This document shows, piece after piece, positions 9,201 to 17,216 of a stretch of DNA of 32,543 bases. Each line of letters starts with the position of its first letter. The stretch's first letter is position 1. Made by a program: the position numbers and the translations under genes. The notes beneath the pieces were generated by a model. The model was not told where the DNA came from, did not search any database, and worked only from the letters and a program-made list of their open reading frames with translations. The stretch comes from Pseudomonadota bacterium (GTDB lineage Bacteria > Myxococcota_A > Polyangia > Polyangiales > Polyangiaceae): positions 1 to 32,543 of the forward strand of contig JAEYYX010000111.1 of the NCBI GenBank assembly GCA_023428245.1. The letters run 5' to 3'.

Positions 9201-10571
9201 CACGAAACGCCCCTCGGCGCGCTCACTTCCCCCTTCGACGACATCCAAGACGCTAGCGGCACCGTTTCCCTCCGCGTCGACGTCGACGGCACTCTGCTCG
9301 CTCCGCGTTACAAGGGGTACGCCGCCATCGATAAGGGCAAGATCCAGCTCCGCGACCTCAAGTCGCCCGTCACCGATCTCGAACTCCGCATCGACGCCAG
9401 CGAACGCGGCGTCCAAGTCTCTCGGGGACGCGCCTCCCTCGGCGGCGGCACCTTGAACCTCACGGGGAGCGCCCCGATCACTCCCACGGGCCTCGGGCGC
9501 ATCTCTTTGGCTTTACAGGGCCGCGAAATCGCGCTCCCTCTCGCGGAAGGGGTCCGCCTGAAACTCGATACAGACCTCGAACTCGCCGTCCCCGCGCGCC
9601 CGAGTGAAGCTCTGCCGCGCGTGACAGGGCGCGTCACTCTCGATAGCGCCAGCTATGACCGAATGATGAGCATGACGGCGGACCTCGCCTCGCTCACGGC
9701 GCGCGGCAAAAAGTCAGAGGTCGCCGCTATCGATCTCGAGGAAGACAAGATCGAGTTTGACGTGGTCGTGGTCGGACGGCGTCCGATCGTCGTCAAGAAT
9801 GACCTGCTCCAGGCCGAGCTCTCCATCGACCCGCAAGGCGTCCACATCACCGGGACGAACCAGAGCTTCGGCGCAGTCGGCAACGTCGAGGTCGAAAGCG
9901 GCGGCAAGATCTTCTTCCGCAGCAGCAAGTTTGAGATCCAAAGAGGCAGCCTTCGCTTCAACGATCCGACGCGCCTGAGCCCGGACGTAGAACTCCATGC
10001 GCTCACGGATTTCAGGCGTAGCTACGCGGCGGACTCCCTCGGTTCGACGACGCGAAACTCCGCCGGCTCCGGCACCGGAACCTTCCGCATTTACCTGAAC
10101 GCTGCCGGGCCACCCGACGATCTGCGCGTCGATCTCACGAGCGATCCGCCCCTCGGCCAAGACGACATCTTCCTCCTGCTCACCGTCGGCCTGACCCAAG
10201 CAGAGCTCGCTCGCACGCAGAGCGCCGGCGTCGGTAGCTCAGTTGCCCTCGAAGCTCTCGGGAGCCTCTCAGGTGCTGAAAGCGCCGTGACTAACGTCGT
10301 CCAAGTGGACGAGTTCCGCTTCGGAAGCACCTACTCGCTGCGCACCGGGCGCACCGAGCCCACAGTGACCATCGGCAAAGCTCTCAGTGAGCGCGTTCGC
10401 GCGAGCGTCACCACTGCCATCAGCGACTCGAACGAAGTCCGCTCCGACGTCGAGTTCCGCGCCAACTCGCGCGTCAGCTTCCAAGGCAGCTACGATAACT
10501 CGCAGCGCTCCGGCGGACCTTCCGTCGGCAACGTCGGCGGTGACATCCGCTTCCGTCTCGAGTTCGACTGA
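6225..10571 (+). CDS. tamB: TamB/DUF490-family translocation and assembly module protein
   Basis: TamB is a very long, beta-rich AsmA-like protein anchored in the inner membrane and spanning the periplasm; the family works in outer-membrane biogenesis, protein insertion and lipid transport. The frame is open from a TTG at 6150, but GTG at 6225 fits better: it gives 1448 residues and puts the single hydrophobic anchor (FVRILCVLFAFIGAIPLAAG) near residues 20-42. The body is made of repeated amphipathic beta segments. The C-terminal 380 residues or so have TamB-domain features, including GTGTFRIYLNAAGPP, PPLGQDDIFLLLTVGL, and a final beta stretch ending RFRLEFD. E. coli TamB is about 1259 residues, so this one is long. 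No TamA/BamA-like barrel gene is adjacent. The gene looks intact. Confidence 0.85.
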   Translation: MSPLESAESPSGEHARDRGRLFVRILCVLFAFIGAIPLAAGAVLQNRTALDWAEQKAKQLLDEMLGLEAAFDVGFQAIPLALTLENVAVRGTDSDEPALFVEEAKVSPRLLSLLAGRLDIGDIEIGPSRVRLVIEDGKIKNVPLRLPEPSGKPLTLEHSPFRSLALTSARIDLRVDGTHLKTEDIDIDVLAEPHLEFNVSVKLASAELQTQSKQGDELRTHKDRICDLELRARASPTSLTIKRLNLDTALELPSSGGARPLCEKDGPERGSLRLSQVEAKLKDGELGSIGGTARIALPLEVLRRFVRLPETEGTVRLRVSGLYRPEMKLPEITGELSGESAHIGEYKVGDSFQADFRLAGETIRVPRLEAAWGNGNTVLTGIEIAPFSEKKTFRMAEMRSHDVDFPGIMRDVGVTEHTIVDWHYDEVVVTNLTGTMAPFAMDGGLRAQTSKFVVWNKGYDHPEKKRMIGVPSANLVGRFRASPESLEFYSVMTTFGSSRIPVELVSLSFRRGGPVDIRLAKDSVIELADVGPIANLEVAGRARVDVRMQGPMNEPFLDGSISVEGLKLDRYELGNLEEAQVHFEPLSVTFSKAVLSKKHNRFSVPVAGLKFDGPSPLELNLRMNSDKLELTEFLETLHFDEDPRFSDLSGRGKISAKIRYLLGGPEDQCDGGRLRIDGNLNFTEFSYSGETFSPAEGEFHLDWFDIMAGTRGMRLAIPSVRLSKGSGAAYGSAEVLPEGILHGQLITTKLPLGRIDALKPWLAEADGYVSGSATLSGRIDALAASAKVNVSEIRLGKKALPPSALEVSFIPREIPLKPSGVRSGCGRAVSLPYTQADYDRDESDGEVIARGKLFGDQVQIAELGMSRQRDRRLRGNVRLDRLDIGALAMLGAGSLVPSSLKGYASGALALENFRAQSPFDSTASFALAALHVESSGYVLETPSRGASFHIREGSVGSENFQLALRTPKGQSALFDLDLKLNRKLEIDAHLTMHETPLGALTSPFDDIQDASGTVSLRVDVDGTLLAPRYKGYAAIDKGKIQLRDLKSPVTDLELRIDASERGVQVSRGRASLGGGTLNLTGSAPITPTGLGRISLALQGREIALPLAEGVRLKLDTDLELAVPARPSEALPRVTGRVTLDSASYDRMMSMTADLASLTARGKKSEVAAIDLEEDKIEFDVVVVGRRPIVVKNDLLQAELSIDPQGVHITGTNQSFGAVGNVEVESGGKIFFRSSKFEIQRGSLRFNDPTRLSPDVELHALTDFRRSYAADSLGSTTRNSAGSGTGTFRIYLNAAGPPDDLRVDLTSDPPLGQDDIFLLLTVGLTQAELARTQSAGVGSSVALEALGSLSGAESAVTNVVQVDEFRFGSTYSLRTGRTEPTVTIGKALSERVRASVTTAISDSNEVRSDVEFRANSRVSFQGSYDNSQRSGGPSVGNVGGDIRFRLEFD

Positions 10572-10637
10572 GGCGCGCGGCCTTCCCGGGACCCGCCCGG
10601 CGCGCGGGGGCCGCATCCCGCGCAGTTCGCCGCGTTC

Positions 10638-10668
10638 CGGGCTCCTCCCCGGGGCTCGGGCCCGTTTT
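10638..10668 (+). terminator. Possible weak terminator between tamB and the thioredoxin gene
   Basis: CGGGCTC (10638-10644) can pair with GGGCCCG (10658-10664) with one G-T pair, an inner CCCC/GGGG may extend the fold, and TTTT follows. The T-tract is short, so termination may be partial and the next gene may share the transcript. Confidence 0.3.
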
Positions 10669-10701
10669 GAGAAGCGGGGAGAGGCGCGCTAAGAAGGTCC
10701 C

Positions 10702-11364
10702 GTGAGCTCCAAGAACCTGATCCAGCTCCTCTTCGTGGCCGTCGCGTCGCTCTTCGCTTACGCGTTTGTCGCGACCGCGAAGGACGGAGAGAGCCGGCGG
10801 GCCTGTTCGGCGCTCTGTTCGGTGCGTCCCTTCTATGCTGCCGAAGAGCGCCGCGCGCCGGACTTCGAGCTCCCAAACCTCAACGGCGAGAAGGTTCGCT
10901 TGAGTTCTTTCCGCGGCAAGGTCGTGCTCCTGAACTTCTGGAGCAAGACGTGCCCGCCCTGTCTCGAAGAGATGCCCTCCCTCGCCGAGCTCGCTCACAA
11001 GCTCGCGATCCGTCCCAAGAAGGACATTGTCCTGCTCACAATCAACACCGATGAGTCTGCCGAAGACGCCCGTCAGGTGCTCGCTTCGCTCTTCACGCAG
11101 ACGAACCCCTTTGAGGTTTTGATCGATCCGGACGGACAGATGACGAGCGAGAAGTTCGGAACGAAGCTCTACCCCGAGACCTGGTACGTCGATCCAGAGG
11201 GCGTCATCCGCGCCCGCGTCGACGGCGCGCGAAACTGGGCTGCGTCGGACCTGCTTCAGCTCGCTGAGTCCCTGCACTCACCTCTCAGCTGTCCTGTCGT
11301 CTTCCGCAGCGGAAAGCCCGACGGCGAGTACGCTGGGCTCTGCGGCGAGATCTCCGCGCACTGA
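10702..11364 (+). CDS. TlpA-like thioredoxin-fold lipid/membrane-anchored redox protein
   Basis: The product has 220 residues. The GTG start is preceded by AAGAAGG at 5 bases. An N-terminal hydrophobic segment (about 6-25) should export or anchor it facing the periplasm. The thioredoxin/AhpC-TSA fold (about 50-190) carries the redox motif CPPC at 84-87 in the typical context VVLLNFWSKTCPPCLEEMPS, and a cis-Pro region follows around LYPETWYVDPEG. Members of the family reduce or oxidise exported disulfides, often in cytochrome c maturation. Extra cysteines occur before the fold (Cys35, Cys39) and near the C-terminus, which could form a second pair. It follows tamB by 130 bases. The substrate is unknown. 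Confidence 0.85.
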   Translation: MSSKNLIQLLFVAVASLFAYAFVATAKDGESRRACSALCSVRPFYAAEERRAPDFELPNLNGEKVRLSSFRGKVVLLNFWSKTCPPCLEEMPSLAELAHKLAIRPKKDIVLLTINTDESAEDARQVLASLFTQTNPFEVLIDPDGQMTSEKFGTKLYPETWYVDPEGVIRARVDGARNWAASDLLQLAESLHSPLSCPVVFRSGKPDGEYAGLCGEISAH

Positions 11365-11477
11365 GCTCGCGCGGAGCGCGGATCGTCTCACTCAAGCGGC
11401 GCCACGACGACGGAGAGGGCACTCCAGCTCGCGCGGAGCGCGGATCGTCTCACTCAAGCGGCGCCACGACGACGGAG
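11364..11477. repeat. Perfect 52-bp tandem duplication
   Basis: A 52-base unit starting AGCTCGCGCGGAGCGCGG and ending ACGACGACGGAG occurs at 11364-11415 and again at 11426-11477, separated by 10 bases. I see no mismatch. The first copy begins at the last base of the thioredoxin gene's stop codon. The duplication sits in the gap between converging genes (thioredoxin and hsdR), at the left edge of the restriction island. The rest of the gap to 11543 shows nothing clear. Confidence 0.85.
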
Positions 11478-11543
11478 TACGCCAGAGTCGCGCGCCCAAG
11501 GACCACCGAAGAGCCAACGCGGGGCGCGGGGCAGTGCCCGGGG

Positions 11544-14500
11544 TTAGCGCCGGCTGCTCGGGGGACCGTCTCTTCCTAGTCCGGCGCCGCCCAGTCCGCC
11601 GCTACCGAGGGCGGTGCCTCTCATCTTGGCGAGGAGGAAGTCGAAGACGATGTCGCCGAAGGCGGAGGCGGTGCGCTGGTCGCTGAAGACCTGTTTCACG
11701 AGGTTGCCGTGTTTCTCGCGGCTCTTCAGGATCGCGGCTTCGAGGGCGGAATTGAACTGGCCGAGCTTCGCTTGCTCTCGTGAGTTGTTCTTGATCTGGT
11801 CCATGACGGCCGAGTTTTCGCTCAGCTCGTCCGCGTTCCACGAAGCGAAGTTCAAGAGATCGCTGTCGGTGAGGCCGTCGGTGATGAAGATCTCGTTGAG
11901 CCGGGCGATGATCTGCGAGAGGAACTCCTCCTTCTTGTCGCGGGGCTTGCGCGTGCCCACTTCGGATGCCGGTTGGAGGCCTTCGGCCCCGTCGCGCAGG
12001 AGCATCAAGTCTTGCTGTTTCTGCAGGCTCACGCGGTAGTGGCTGAGTTCGACGGACGAGAGATCGATAGGCTCCTCCGCGGGCGTGTTCTCTCGGAGGA
12101 GGCCATAGAGATCGTGCGCGAAGAGGCTCAGCTTTTCGAGCTCCTTGCTGTCGTAGTCGACGATCTGACTCATGAACTCGTAGGTGCGACTGAAGCTCCG
12201 GAGATCGGCCTTGAACGTGCCGAGGGCGTCCAGCTCCTTCGTCGCTTCCTTGAGCTCATTTTCGGCGTTGCCGATGAGGACCGGGTCGCCCGTCTTCTTC
12301 GTCCGGGCGAAGATCTCTCGCGCCTTCACGGCGGCCGCTGACGCGTCCTTGTAGCGGAGCTCCCAGCGGCTGGTCGCTGGTTTCATGACGGAGCTGAGCG
12401 CAGCTTGGCTCTTGTTCTTCGAGTAGAAGACCTCGGAATACTGCGTCACTTCGCTCATGAGGAAGATACCCGCGTGCTTCAACTTCTCCTCGAGATCGAA
12501 GACGCGATCCGGATCGCTCACATCGAGCAGCTCCGCTGTCTGGAAGTATTCCTGGAACGCCTTGAGGACTTCGTCCGGGTCGTTCACGAAATCGAGGACG
12601 AAAGTAGTGTCCTTGCCCGGGAAGGTGCGGTTGAGGCGAGAGAGGGTCTGGACGCATTCGACGCCGCCGAGGGGCTTGTCGACGTACATCGCGCAGAGCT
12701 TCGGCTGGTCGAAACCGGTCTGGAACTTCTGCGCCACGATCATGACGTTGTATTCGTCGGTGTCGAAGGCCTTGCGCATGTCGCGGCCTCGGAGACCGGG
12801 GTTCATATTGCTTTCCGTGAACTTGCTTCCGAGGAGTCCTTCCGCGTTCGGATCTTGGGAGGCGAACTCGACCTCACCTGAGAACGCGACCATGGACGCG
12901 AGATCGCGGTAGCCGCGCTCGGCGACGTACTTGTCGAATCCGAGCTTGTAGCGGACCGCCTCCTTGCGGCTCGCGGTCACGATCATGGCTTTGGCCTTGC
13001 CTCCGAGGAGCGTCGAGACGCGGCCGTAGAAGTGCTCGACGATGACCTGAACCTTCTGAGCGATGTTGTAGTCGTGGAGCTTGACCCACTGACCGAGGCG
13101 CGTCTTCGCCTTCTTCGCGTCGACCTCGAGATCGGCTTTCGTTGCCTTCTGCGCGAGTTGCCACGCGACTTTGTAGCTCGTGTAGTTCCGGAGGACGTCG
13201 AGGATATAGCCCTCTTCGATCGCTTGGCGCATCGAGTAGACATGGAACGGGAGGGGCTTATTCGTCTTCGACGCGGGCTCACTCGGATCGGCGGGCCGAC
13301 CGAAGAGCTCGAGGGTCTTACTCTTCGGCGTGGCGGTGAAGGCGTAGTAGCTCAGGTTCTGCGCGCTTTTGCGTGCTGCGACGTTCGCCGCGATGATCTC
13401 CTCCGAGCTCAGGGCGAGGTCTTCCGCTTCTTCCTCGGCTTCCTTCGTGAGAACTTTCTTCATCCCCGTCGCCGTGCGGCCGGTCTGCGACGAGTGGGCT
13501 TCGTCGGCGATGATCGCGTAGGAGCGCGCCTTGAGGCTGACGCTGTTTTCGATCGACTGCAGGACGAAGGGGAAGGTCTGGATCGTGACGATGATGATGG
13601 GCGTGCTGGATTCGAGGGCCGCGGCGAGCTTCTCGCTCTTGCTGCCCTGGCCCTCGTCGCGGCTGATTTTTCCGATCACGCCTTCGGCGTGTTCGAATTG
13701 GTAGATGGTGTCCTGGAGCTGAGAATCGAGGACGGTGCGATCGGTGACGACGATGACCGAATGGAAGAGCTTCTCGCCGCTGTCCGTGTAGAGGGAGGCG
13801 AGCTGGTGCGCGGTCCAGGCGATCGAGTTGCTTTTGCCGGAGCCGGCGCTGTGCTGGACGAGATACTTCTGTCCCGGGCCTTCGCGGCGCGTTGCTTCGA
13901 GCAGCTTGGAGACCAGGTCAAGCTGATGATAGCGGGGGAAGATGAGCGCTTCTTGCTTGAACTTACGCCCGTCGAAGGCTTCTTTCTCTTTGATTTCGAG
14001 GTGGACGAAGCGCCCGAGGATGCGGAGGAGACTCTCGGGTGCGAGCACTTCGCGCCAGAGGTAGTCGGTCGCGTAGCGGTGGATATCGGCCGGGGTGTCG
14101 TTGCCCGCGCCGCCTTCGCTCGTCCCGCGATTGAAGGGGAGGAAGCGCGTCTCTTCGCCCGCGAGCCGCGTCGTCATCCAGACCTCGTATTGACTCACAG
14201 CGAAGTGAACGAGGGCGCCGCGCTTGAAGGTGAGGAGGGGTTCGGGCCTGTTCGTGGCCGGGTCCTTCGGGAGTCGCGTCTTTTTGTATTGGTCGATGGC
14301 CGCGCGCACGGCTTGTTTGAATTCGCTCTTCAGCTCGAGGGTCGCGACGGGGAGGCCGTTCACGAAGAGGACGAGGTCGATGCGCCAGGCTTTGGACTTT
14401 GCGCCGGTCTCCGCGAGGTGACCCGCGGTTGCGTAGGGGCTGTAGGCGATCTCGGGGACGACGCGCAGAATGTTCTGCTGGAAGGCGGCCAGGGTCTCGG

Positions 14501-14864
14501 GGTTCAGGCCGTGGTCCGGCTGGAATTGGCAGAGCTTGAAGGAACAGGACTTGTCCTTCAGCCCGTGGCGGAGCACGCCGAGCGTGCCGTAGAGGCGCAG
14601 GTGTTTGTCCGTGGCCCCGGGATCGGCCTTGTCGAGCTGGGCCGTGAGGCGGTCGAGGAAGGCCCCTTCGGGGTCTTTCGGATAAAGTCCCTCATATTTC
14701 GCCCACATCTTCGACTGCGTCGCTTTCACGAAAGCGAGACAGTCCTCCGTATAGAGAGCGCGCGCCCGGTCGTAGCCGGCCGCCGTCCCGACGGTCCAGC
14801 CGCCTTCCTCGAGATCGCACAGGATGTCCCTCTGGAAGGGGGATTCGGCTGTCGGGGAGGTCAT
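11544..14864 (-). CDS. hsdR: Type I restriction enzyme, R subunit (HsdR)
   Basis: HsdR is the motor and nuclease subunit: with HsdM and HsdS it translocates unmodified DNA and cuts it. The start at 14864 forms an ATGA overlap with the previous gene and gives 1106 residues, a normal length; a longer open frame to 14984 would overlap the neighbour by 120 bases. The N-terminal nuclease has the PD-(D/E)xK pattern Asp163 ... ELK at 177-179. The helicase has Walker A AGSGKS (340-345), DEAH (454-457) and the FTATP motif III (about residue 508). The C-terminus ends in a Gly-rich tail. It is the last gene of the island and lies far from hsdM/hsdS. It looks intact. Confidence 0.95.
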   Translation of the reverse strand: MTSPTAESPFQRDILCDLEEGGWTVGTAAGYDRARALYTEDCLAFVKATQSKMWAKYEGLYPKDPEGAFLDRLTAQLDKADPGATDKHLRLYGTLGVLRHGLKDKSCSFKLCQFQPDHGLNPETLAAFQQNILRVVPEIAYSPYATAGHLAETGAKSKAWRIDLVLFVNGLPVATLELKSEFKQAVRAAIDQYKKTRLPKDPATNRPEPLLTFKRGALVHFAVSQYEVWMTTRLAGEETRFLPFNRGTSEGGAGNDTPADIHRYATDYLWREVLAPESLLRILGRFVHLEIKEKEAFDGRKFKQEALIFPRYHQLDLVSKLLEATRREGPGQKYLVQHSAGSGKSNSIAWTAHQLASLYTDSGEKLFHSVIVVTDRTVLDSQLQDTIYQFEHAEGVIGKISRDEGQGSKSEKLAAALESSTPIIIVTIQTFPFVLQSIENSVSLKARSYAIIADEAHSSQTGRTATGMKKVLTKEAEEEAEDLALSSEEIIAANVAARKSAQNLSYYAFTATPKSKTLELFGRPADPSEPASKTNKPLPFHVYSMRQAIEEGYILDVLRNYTSYKVAWQLAQKATKADLEVDAKKAKTRLGQWVKLHDYNIAQKVQVIVEHFYGRVSTLLGGKAKAMIVTASRKEAVRYKLGFDKYVAERGYRDLASMVAFSGEVEFASQDPNAEGLLGSKFTESNMNPGLRGRDMRKAFDTDEYNVMIVAQKFQTGFDQPKLCAMYVDKPLGGVECVQTLSRLNRTFPGKDTTFVLDFVNDPDEVLKAFQEYFQTAELLDVSDPDRVFDLEEKLKHAGIFLMSEVTQYSEVFYSKNKSQAALSSVMKPATSRWELRYKDASAAAVKAREIFARTKKTGDPVLIGNAENELKEATKELDALGTFKADLRSFSRTYEFMSQIVDYDSKELEKLSLFAHDLYGLLRENTPAEEPIDLSSVELSHYRVSLQKQQDLMLLRDGAEGLQPASEVGTRKPRDKKEEFLSQIIARLNEIFITDGLTDSDLLNFASWNADELSENSAVMDQIKNNSREQAKLGQFNSALEAAILKSREKHGNLVKQVFSDQRTASAFGDIVFDFLLAKMRGTALGSGGLGGAGLGRDGPPSSRR

Positions 14865-15265
14865 GCAGTCGCTCGGGCCTCGAGCGCGTAGCCCAAGAGG
14901 ATACGAAGCTCGAGCTCCCATTGGGTCGCGAGGCTCTGTTCTAGGTTGAACTCGAACAGCGTTTCGCCATGAACGAGTCGCCAAGGGAGCGCCTGGTGGG
15001 CCTCGTAGAGGACTTGGGCGCCCTCGAGCACGACTCGCGTCAGCTCCCGACTTGATGTGCTGTCAGGGGCGGTCATCTCGAGGTAGCTGCGCACTCGGTT
15101 GCCGATGGGTGGCTCCACCTCGATGATGTGCCCCGAAAGAATACCGCGGCCTAGATCGTCCGGGGGCGCATCGAACCACTCCCTGCCCGGGTGTAGGTAG
15201 CAATAGGCGTTGATACCCGTCGCGTGATTGGACGGACGGACCACGCGCTGAGCGACGAGCTTCAT
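14861..15265 (-). CDS. Uncharacterised protein coupled to hsdR
   Basis: The product has 134 residues and I do not recognise it. Its ATG overlaps the preceding gene's stop (ATGA) and its own TGA overlaps the hsdR start (ATGA), so it is very likely translated with both. GAGGAA lies about 10 bases upstream. It has no signal peptide or membrane segment. The middle is Glu/Arg-rich (LTRVVLEGAQVLYEAHQALP) and the C-terminal third looks helical (QWELELRILLGYALEARA). A soluble partner or regulator of the R-M complex is a guess from position only. Confidence 0.75.
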   Translation of the reverse strand: MKLVAQRVVRPSNHATGINAYCYLHPGREWFDAPPDDLGRGILSGHIIEVEPPIGNRVRSYLEMTAPDSTSSRELTRVVLEGAQVLYEAHQALPWRLVHGETLFEFNLEQSLATQWELELRILLGYALEARATA

Positions 15266-15852
15266 GCGCTCAGTTCCTCGGGGCGCGGATAGTCGAGAAC
15301 CTCAAGCGCTATCGCTGCTCCGATGAGGGGCTTCTTTGGGGCCGTGTGGATCGCTTGATCTTCAACGACATCGCGAATGGGCCACGGACGAAGCACGATG
15401 CGCGGAACGGCGAGGTCCGGGAAGAGGCGACGGAACCAAGTCTCGACTGCGCCGAGAAGTCCCGCCGTCGATGTGTCACTCGACATCGCTTGAAAGGTCG
15501 CGTTCTCGAACAACAGATGGGGAGAGGCTTGGAGGAGCTCGTCGGTGACGGCTTCGGGCGCAAGAACGCAAGCGAAGAGGCGACGATCCGGCTCACGCGG
15601 GTCGCGAACGTAGACGTGATACTCGGGCGGCACGCTTTCGCCGGGCAGAACGTCGACAACGATTGTCTCGGTCGAGCTCAGGATGCCTTCGATTTCGGCG
15701 AGGCGGGCTTCATCCTCGGGATCGGCGAAATGTTCCGCAAAACGTCGCTCGAGCTCGTCCATTCCGAGCGTCATCAATAGGTCTCGATGGAGGATAGCGC
15801 GGCCCCCGCGATCGGACTCCGGAAGACTCAGCTCTACTGTGGCCCGCTTCAC
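15262..15852 (-). CDS. Uncharacterised protein in the hsdR gene chain
   Basis: I do not recognise this protein. The chosen GTG at 15852 has GAGGGAG 5 bases upstream and overlaps the stop of the preceding frame (GTGA), giving 196 residues; the open frame to 15933 is probably not the start. It is soluble and acidic, with mixed alpha/beta character. It begins VKRATVELSLPESDRGG, contains TETIVVDVLPGESVPPEYHV and ETWFRRLFPDLAVPRIVLRP, and ends DYPRPEELSA. The stop overlaps the next gene by four bases. Together with its neighbours it forms a coupled block leading into hsdR. Confidence 0.72.
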   Translation of the reverse strand: MKRATVELSLPESDRGGRAILHRDLLMTLGMDELERRFAEHFADPEDEARLAEIEGILSSTETIVVDVLPGESVPPEYHVYVRDPREPDRRLFACVLAPEAVTDELLQASPHLLFENATFQAMSSDTSTAGLLGAVETWFRRLFPDLAVPRIVLRPWPIRDVVEDQAIHTAPKKPLIGAAIALEVLDYPRPEELSA

Positions 15853-16280
15853 TTTGGCTCCCTCGCTTTCAGGTTCCGAGGCGCAAGAGGTCGGCCGTGA
15901 TAGGTACGGCTTGCTTCCGTGCCCCCGCTGCATTCCGCGAACGAAATCGTGGCGTCTTCCCCTCGGTCCCAGCCGATGACATGGGCCATAGGCCTCATGT
16001 ATTCAGTATGGTGAGGACTCCGCTCTGTCTGGGCTCCGGTCCGCACGGTCTCCGTTTCCATCTTGCGGATCTCCGCGACCGCAGTGCCCCAAAGGTACTT
16101 TGCTGGGCCGCTGCGCGTGTCGTTTGGCTTCAAATCTCGGTGAGGCCAGTGTTTCCGGTAGTTCGAGGCCCAGGAACAACCGAGATTGTCCGGACAAGAC
16201 GGGATCACAGGCAGGGCAGGCACAGAGGGGAGGGTACCGAAATTCACCAGATTCGGCCAAATGTCTCGATCAACAGCCAT
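15849..16280 (-). CDS. Uncharacterised ORF, first of three before hsdR
   Basis: The product has 143 residues from the ATG at 16280 (a TTG at 16301 is also in frame), and I do not recognise it. In its favour, the stop forms a GTGA overlap with the next gene, it starts 40 bases after the nucleotidyltransferase stop, and no other gene explains this stretch. Against it, third-position GC is lower than in the neighbours and no clear ribosome-binding site is seen. The sequence has two Cys (CPDNLGC), several Trp and His, and no membrane segment. It could be a recently acquired gene or a degraded one. An antisense frame (15897-16571 +) overlaps it but lacks recognisable features. Confidence 0.45.
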   Translation of the reverse strand: MAVDRDIWPNLVNFGTLPSVPALPVIPSCPDNLGCSWASNYRKHWPHRDLKPNDTRSGPAKYLWGTAVAEIRKMETETVRTGAQTERSPHHTEYMRPMAHVIGWDRGEDATISFAECSGGTEASRTYHGRPLAPRNLKAREPK

Positions 16281-16319
16281 ATCCGGGGCTTGCTTCCCCA
16301 AGGAAAAAGGGGCCTCGGG

Positions 16320-16794
16320 CTATTTCCCTCGCTCTTCGAGGGTTGCGATGAGCTGGAGGAGAGCGACTTGGTCTTTCGGGCGATGCAGCTTCTTCTTGAC
16401 CTCGATGAGGCGGGGCAGGGAGAGCACTCGAACGGGTGTCCCGTCGAGCTCGATCCAGTCGAAGTCTCCTTCGAGGTCCTCGAACGAGGTGTCTTCTTCG
16501 ATGGTGCCGAGACAGTCCAGGCGCCCGTAGCGTGTGCTGATGAGTTTGTGACGGCGGGACTCGAGGTGTGACAGGTTCGGCTTGAGGTTCCTCGGAGCGC
16601 CCCAGAAAACGGCGTCGAGAGCCTCCGAGCGCAGCGAGCAAGGACTCCGGGTTCGGAGGCGCGAGCGAATAGAGGATGTCGAGATCTTGAGTATGAATCG
16701 GCGCACCCTGCATGAGCCCGGCCATCCCGCCGACGATGGCAAACTCGACGTTGTGCTCGACCAGCGTGCGCACGAGCGCGCGGAAGTTGAACAT
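16320..16794 (-). pseudogene. Nucleotidyltransferase-fold protein, frameshifted
   Basis: The N-terminal part (from the ATG at 16794) reads MFNFRALVRTLVEHNVEFAI, then VGGMAGLMQG and TQDLDILY, the GG ... DxD pattern of small nucleotidyltransferase-fold proteins found in toxin-antitoxin and resistance modules. After PESLLAAL the homology moves to another frame, starting near RSEALDAVFWGAPRNLKPNL, and continues to the stop at 16320 with PVRVLSLPRLIEVKKKLHRP, the usual C-terminal helix of this family. The switch lies at about 16625-16645. Rejoined, the protein would be about 157 residues, a normal length. Either the gene is inactivated or one base is misread. It starts on the stop codon of the 71-residue gene (TAATG), so the two form a unit. 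Confidence 0.75.
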
Positions 16795-17009
16795 TAGGGC
16801 TTCCGATCCAACCGCCGCATGGTCTGAAGGGCGTTCAGGGTCTCTTCGAGGGCGCGGACTCGCTCGGTTGCGCTCTGGGCGAGCGACCAGCGGATGAGCG
16901 AACGGTCGACGCCGCTATCGTCGTAGGCCGCTTCAAAGCGCTCGCGGAGCTCGCGGTCGATCTCGGTCTCCTCGGGCGGAGGAGCAGGGGGGCGCGGAGG
17001 CTCCGTCAC
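16794..17009 (-). CDS. Small protein paired with a nucleotidyltransferase
   Basis: The product has 71 residues with a GTG start. After a Pro-rich N-terminus it has DRELRERFEAAYDDSGVDRS and LIRWSLAQSATERVRALEET. The DRSLIRW...ER...L pattern is one I associate with short proteins encoded directly upstream of small nucleotidyltransferases. The stop and the next ATG share a base (TAATG). A two-gene module, possibly toxin-antitoxin-like, is inferred. The 207 bases up to the vapC stop hold no gene and probably this module's promoter. Confidence 0.7.
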   Translation of the reverse strand: MTEPPRPPAPPPEETEIDRELRERFEAAYDDSGVDRSLIRWSLAQSATERVRALEETLNALQTMRRLDRKP

Positions 17010-17216
17010 GGTTCGAGAGTAGCGCCTTCGTCGGCTCCCTTCATCTATGCGCGGCTCGCCCTTCAGGCGACTTTTTCCGGGCGCCGGGACGCGGCCTGCA
17101 TGCTGGGTGTCCGGGCTCAGCGCGCCTCCTTCTTTTCTGTGAAGGCCCTATGCGCACGAGGGGCGATTCGGCTTCGGTGAGCGCGCAGCAAAGCGGAGAG
17201 GCTCGGAGCACCGCCC

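Noticed and set aside
13032..14891. 619-residue plus-strand ORF inside hsdR
   Set aside because: Antisense to the hsdR motor and nuclease region with all motifs in the minus frame.
15897..16571. Plus-strand ORF across the unknown gene and the nucleotidyltransferase
   Set aside because: It crosses several minus-strand genes and has no recognisable features or ribosome-binding site.
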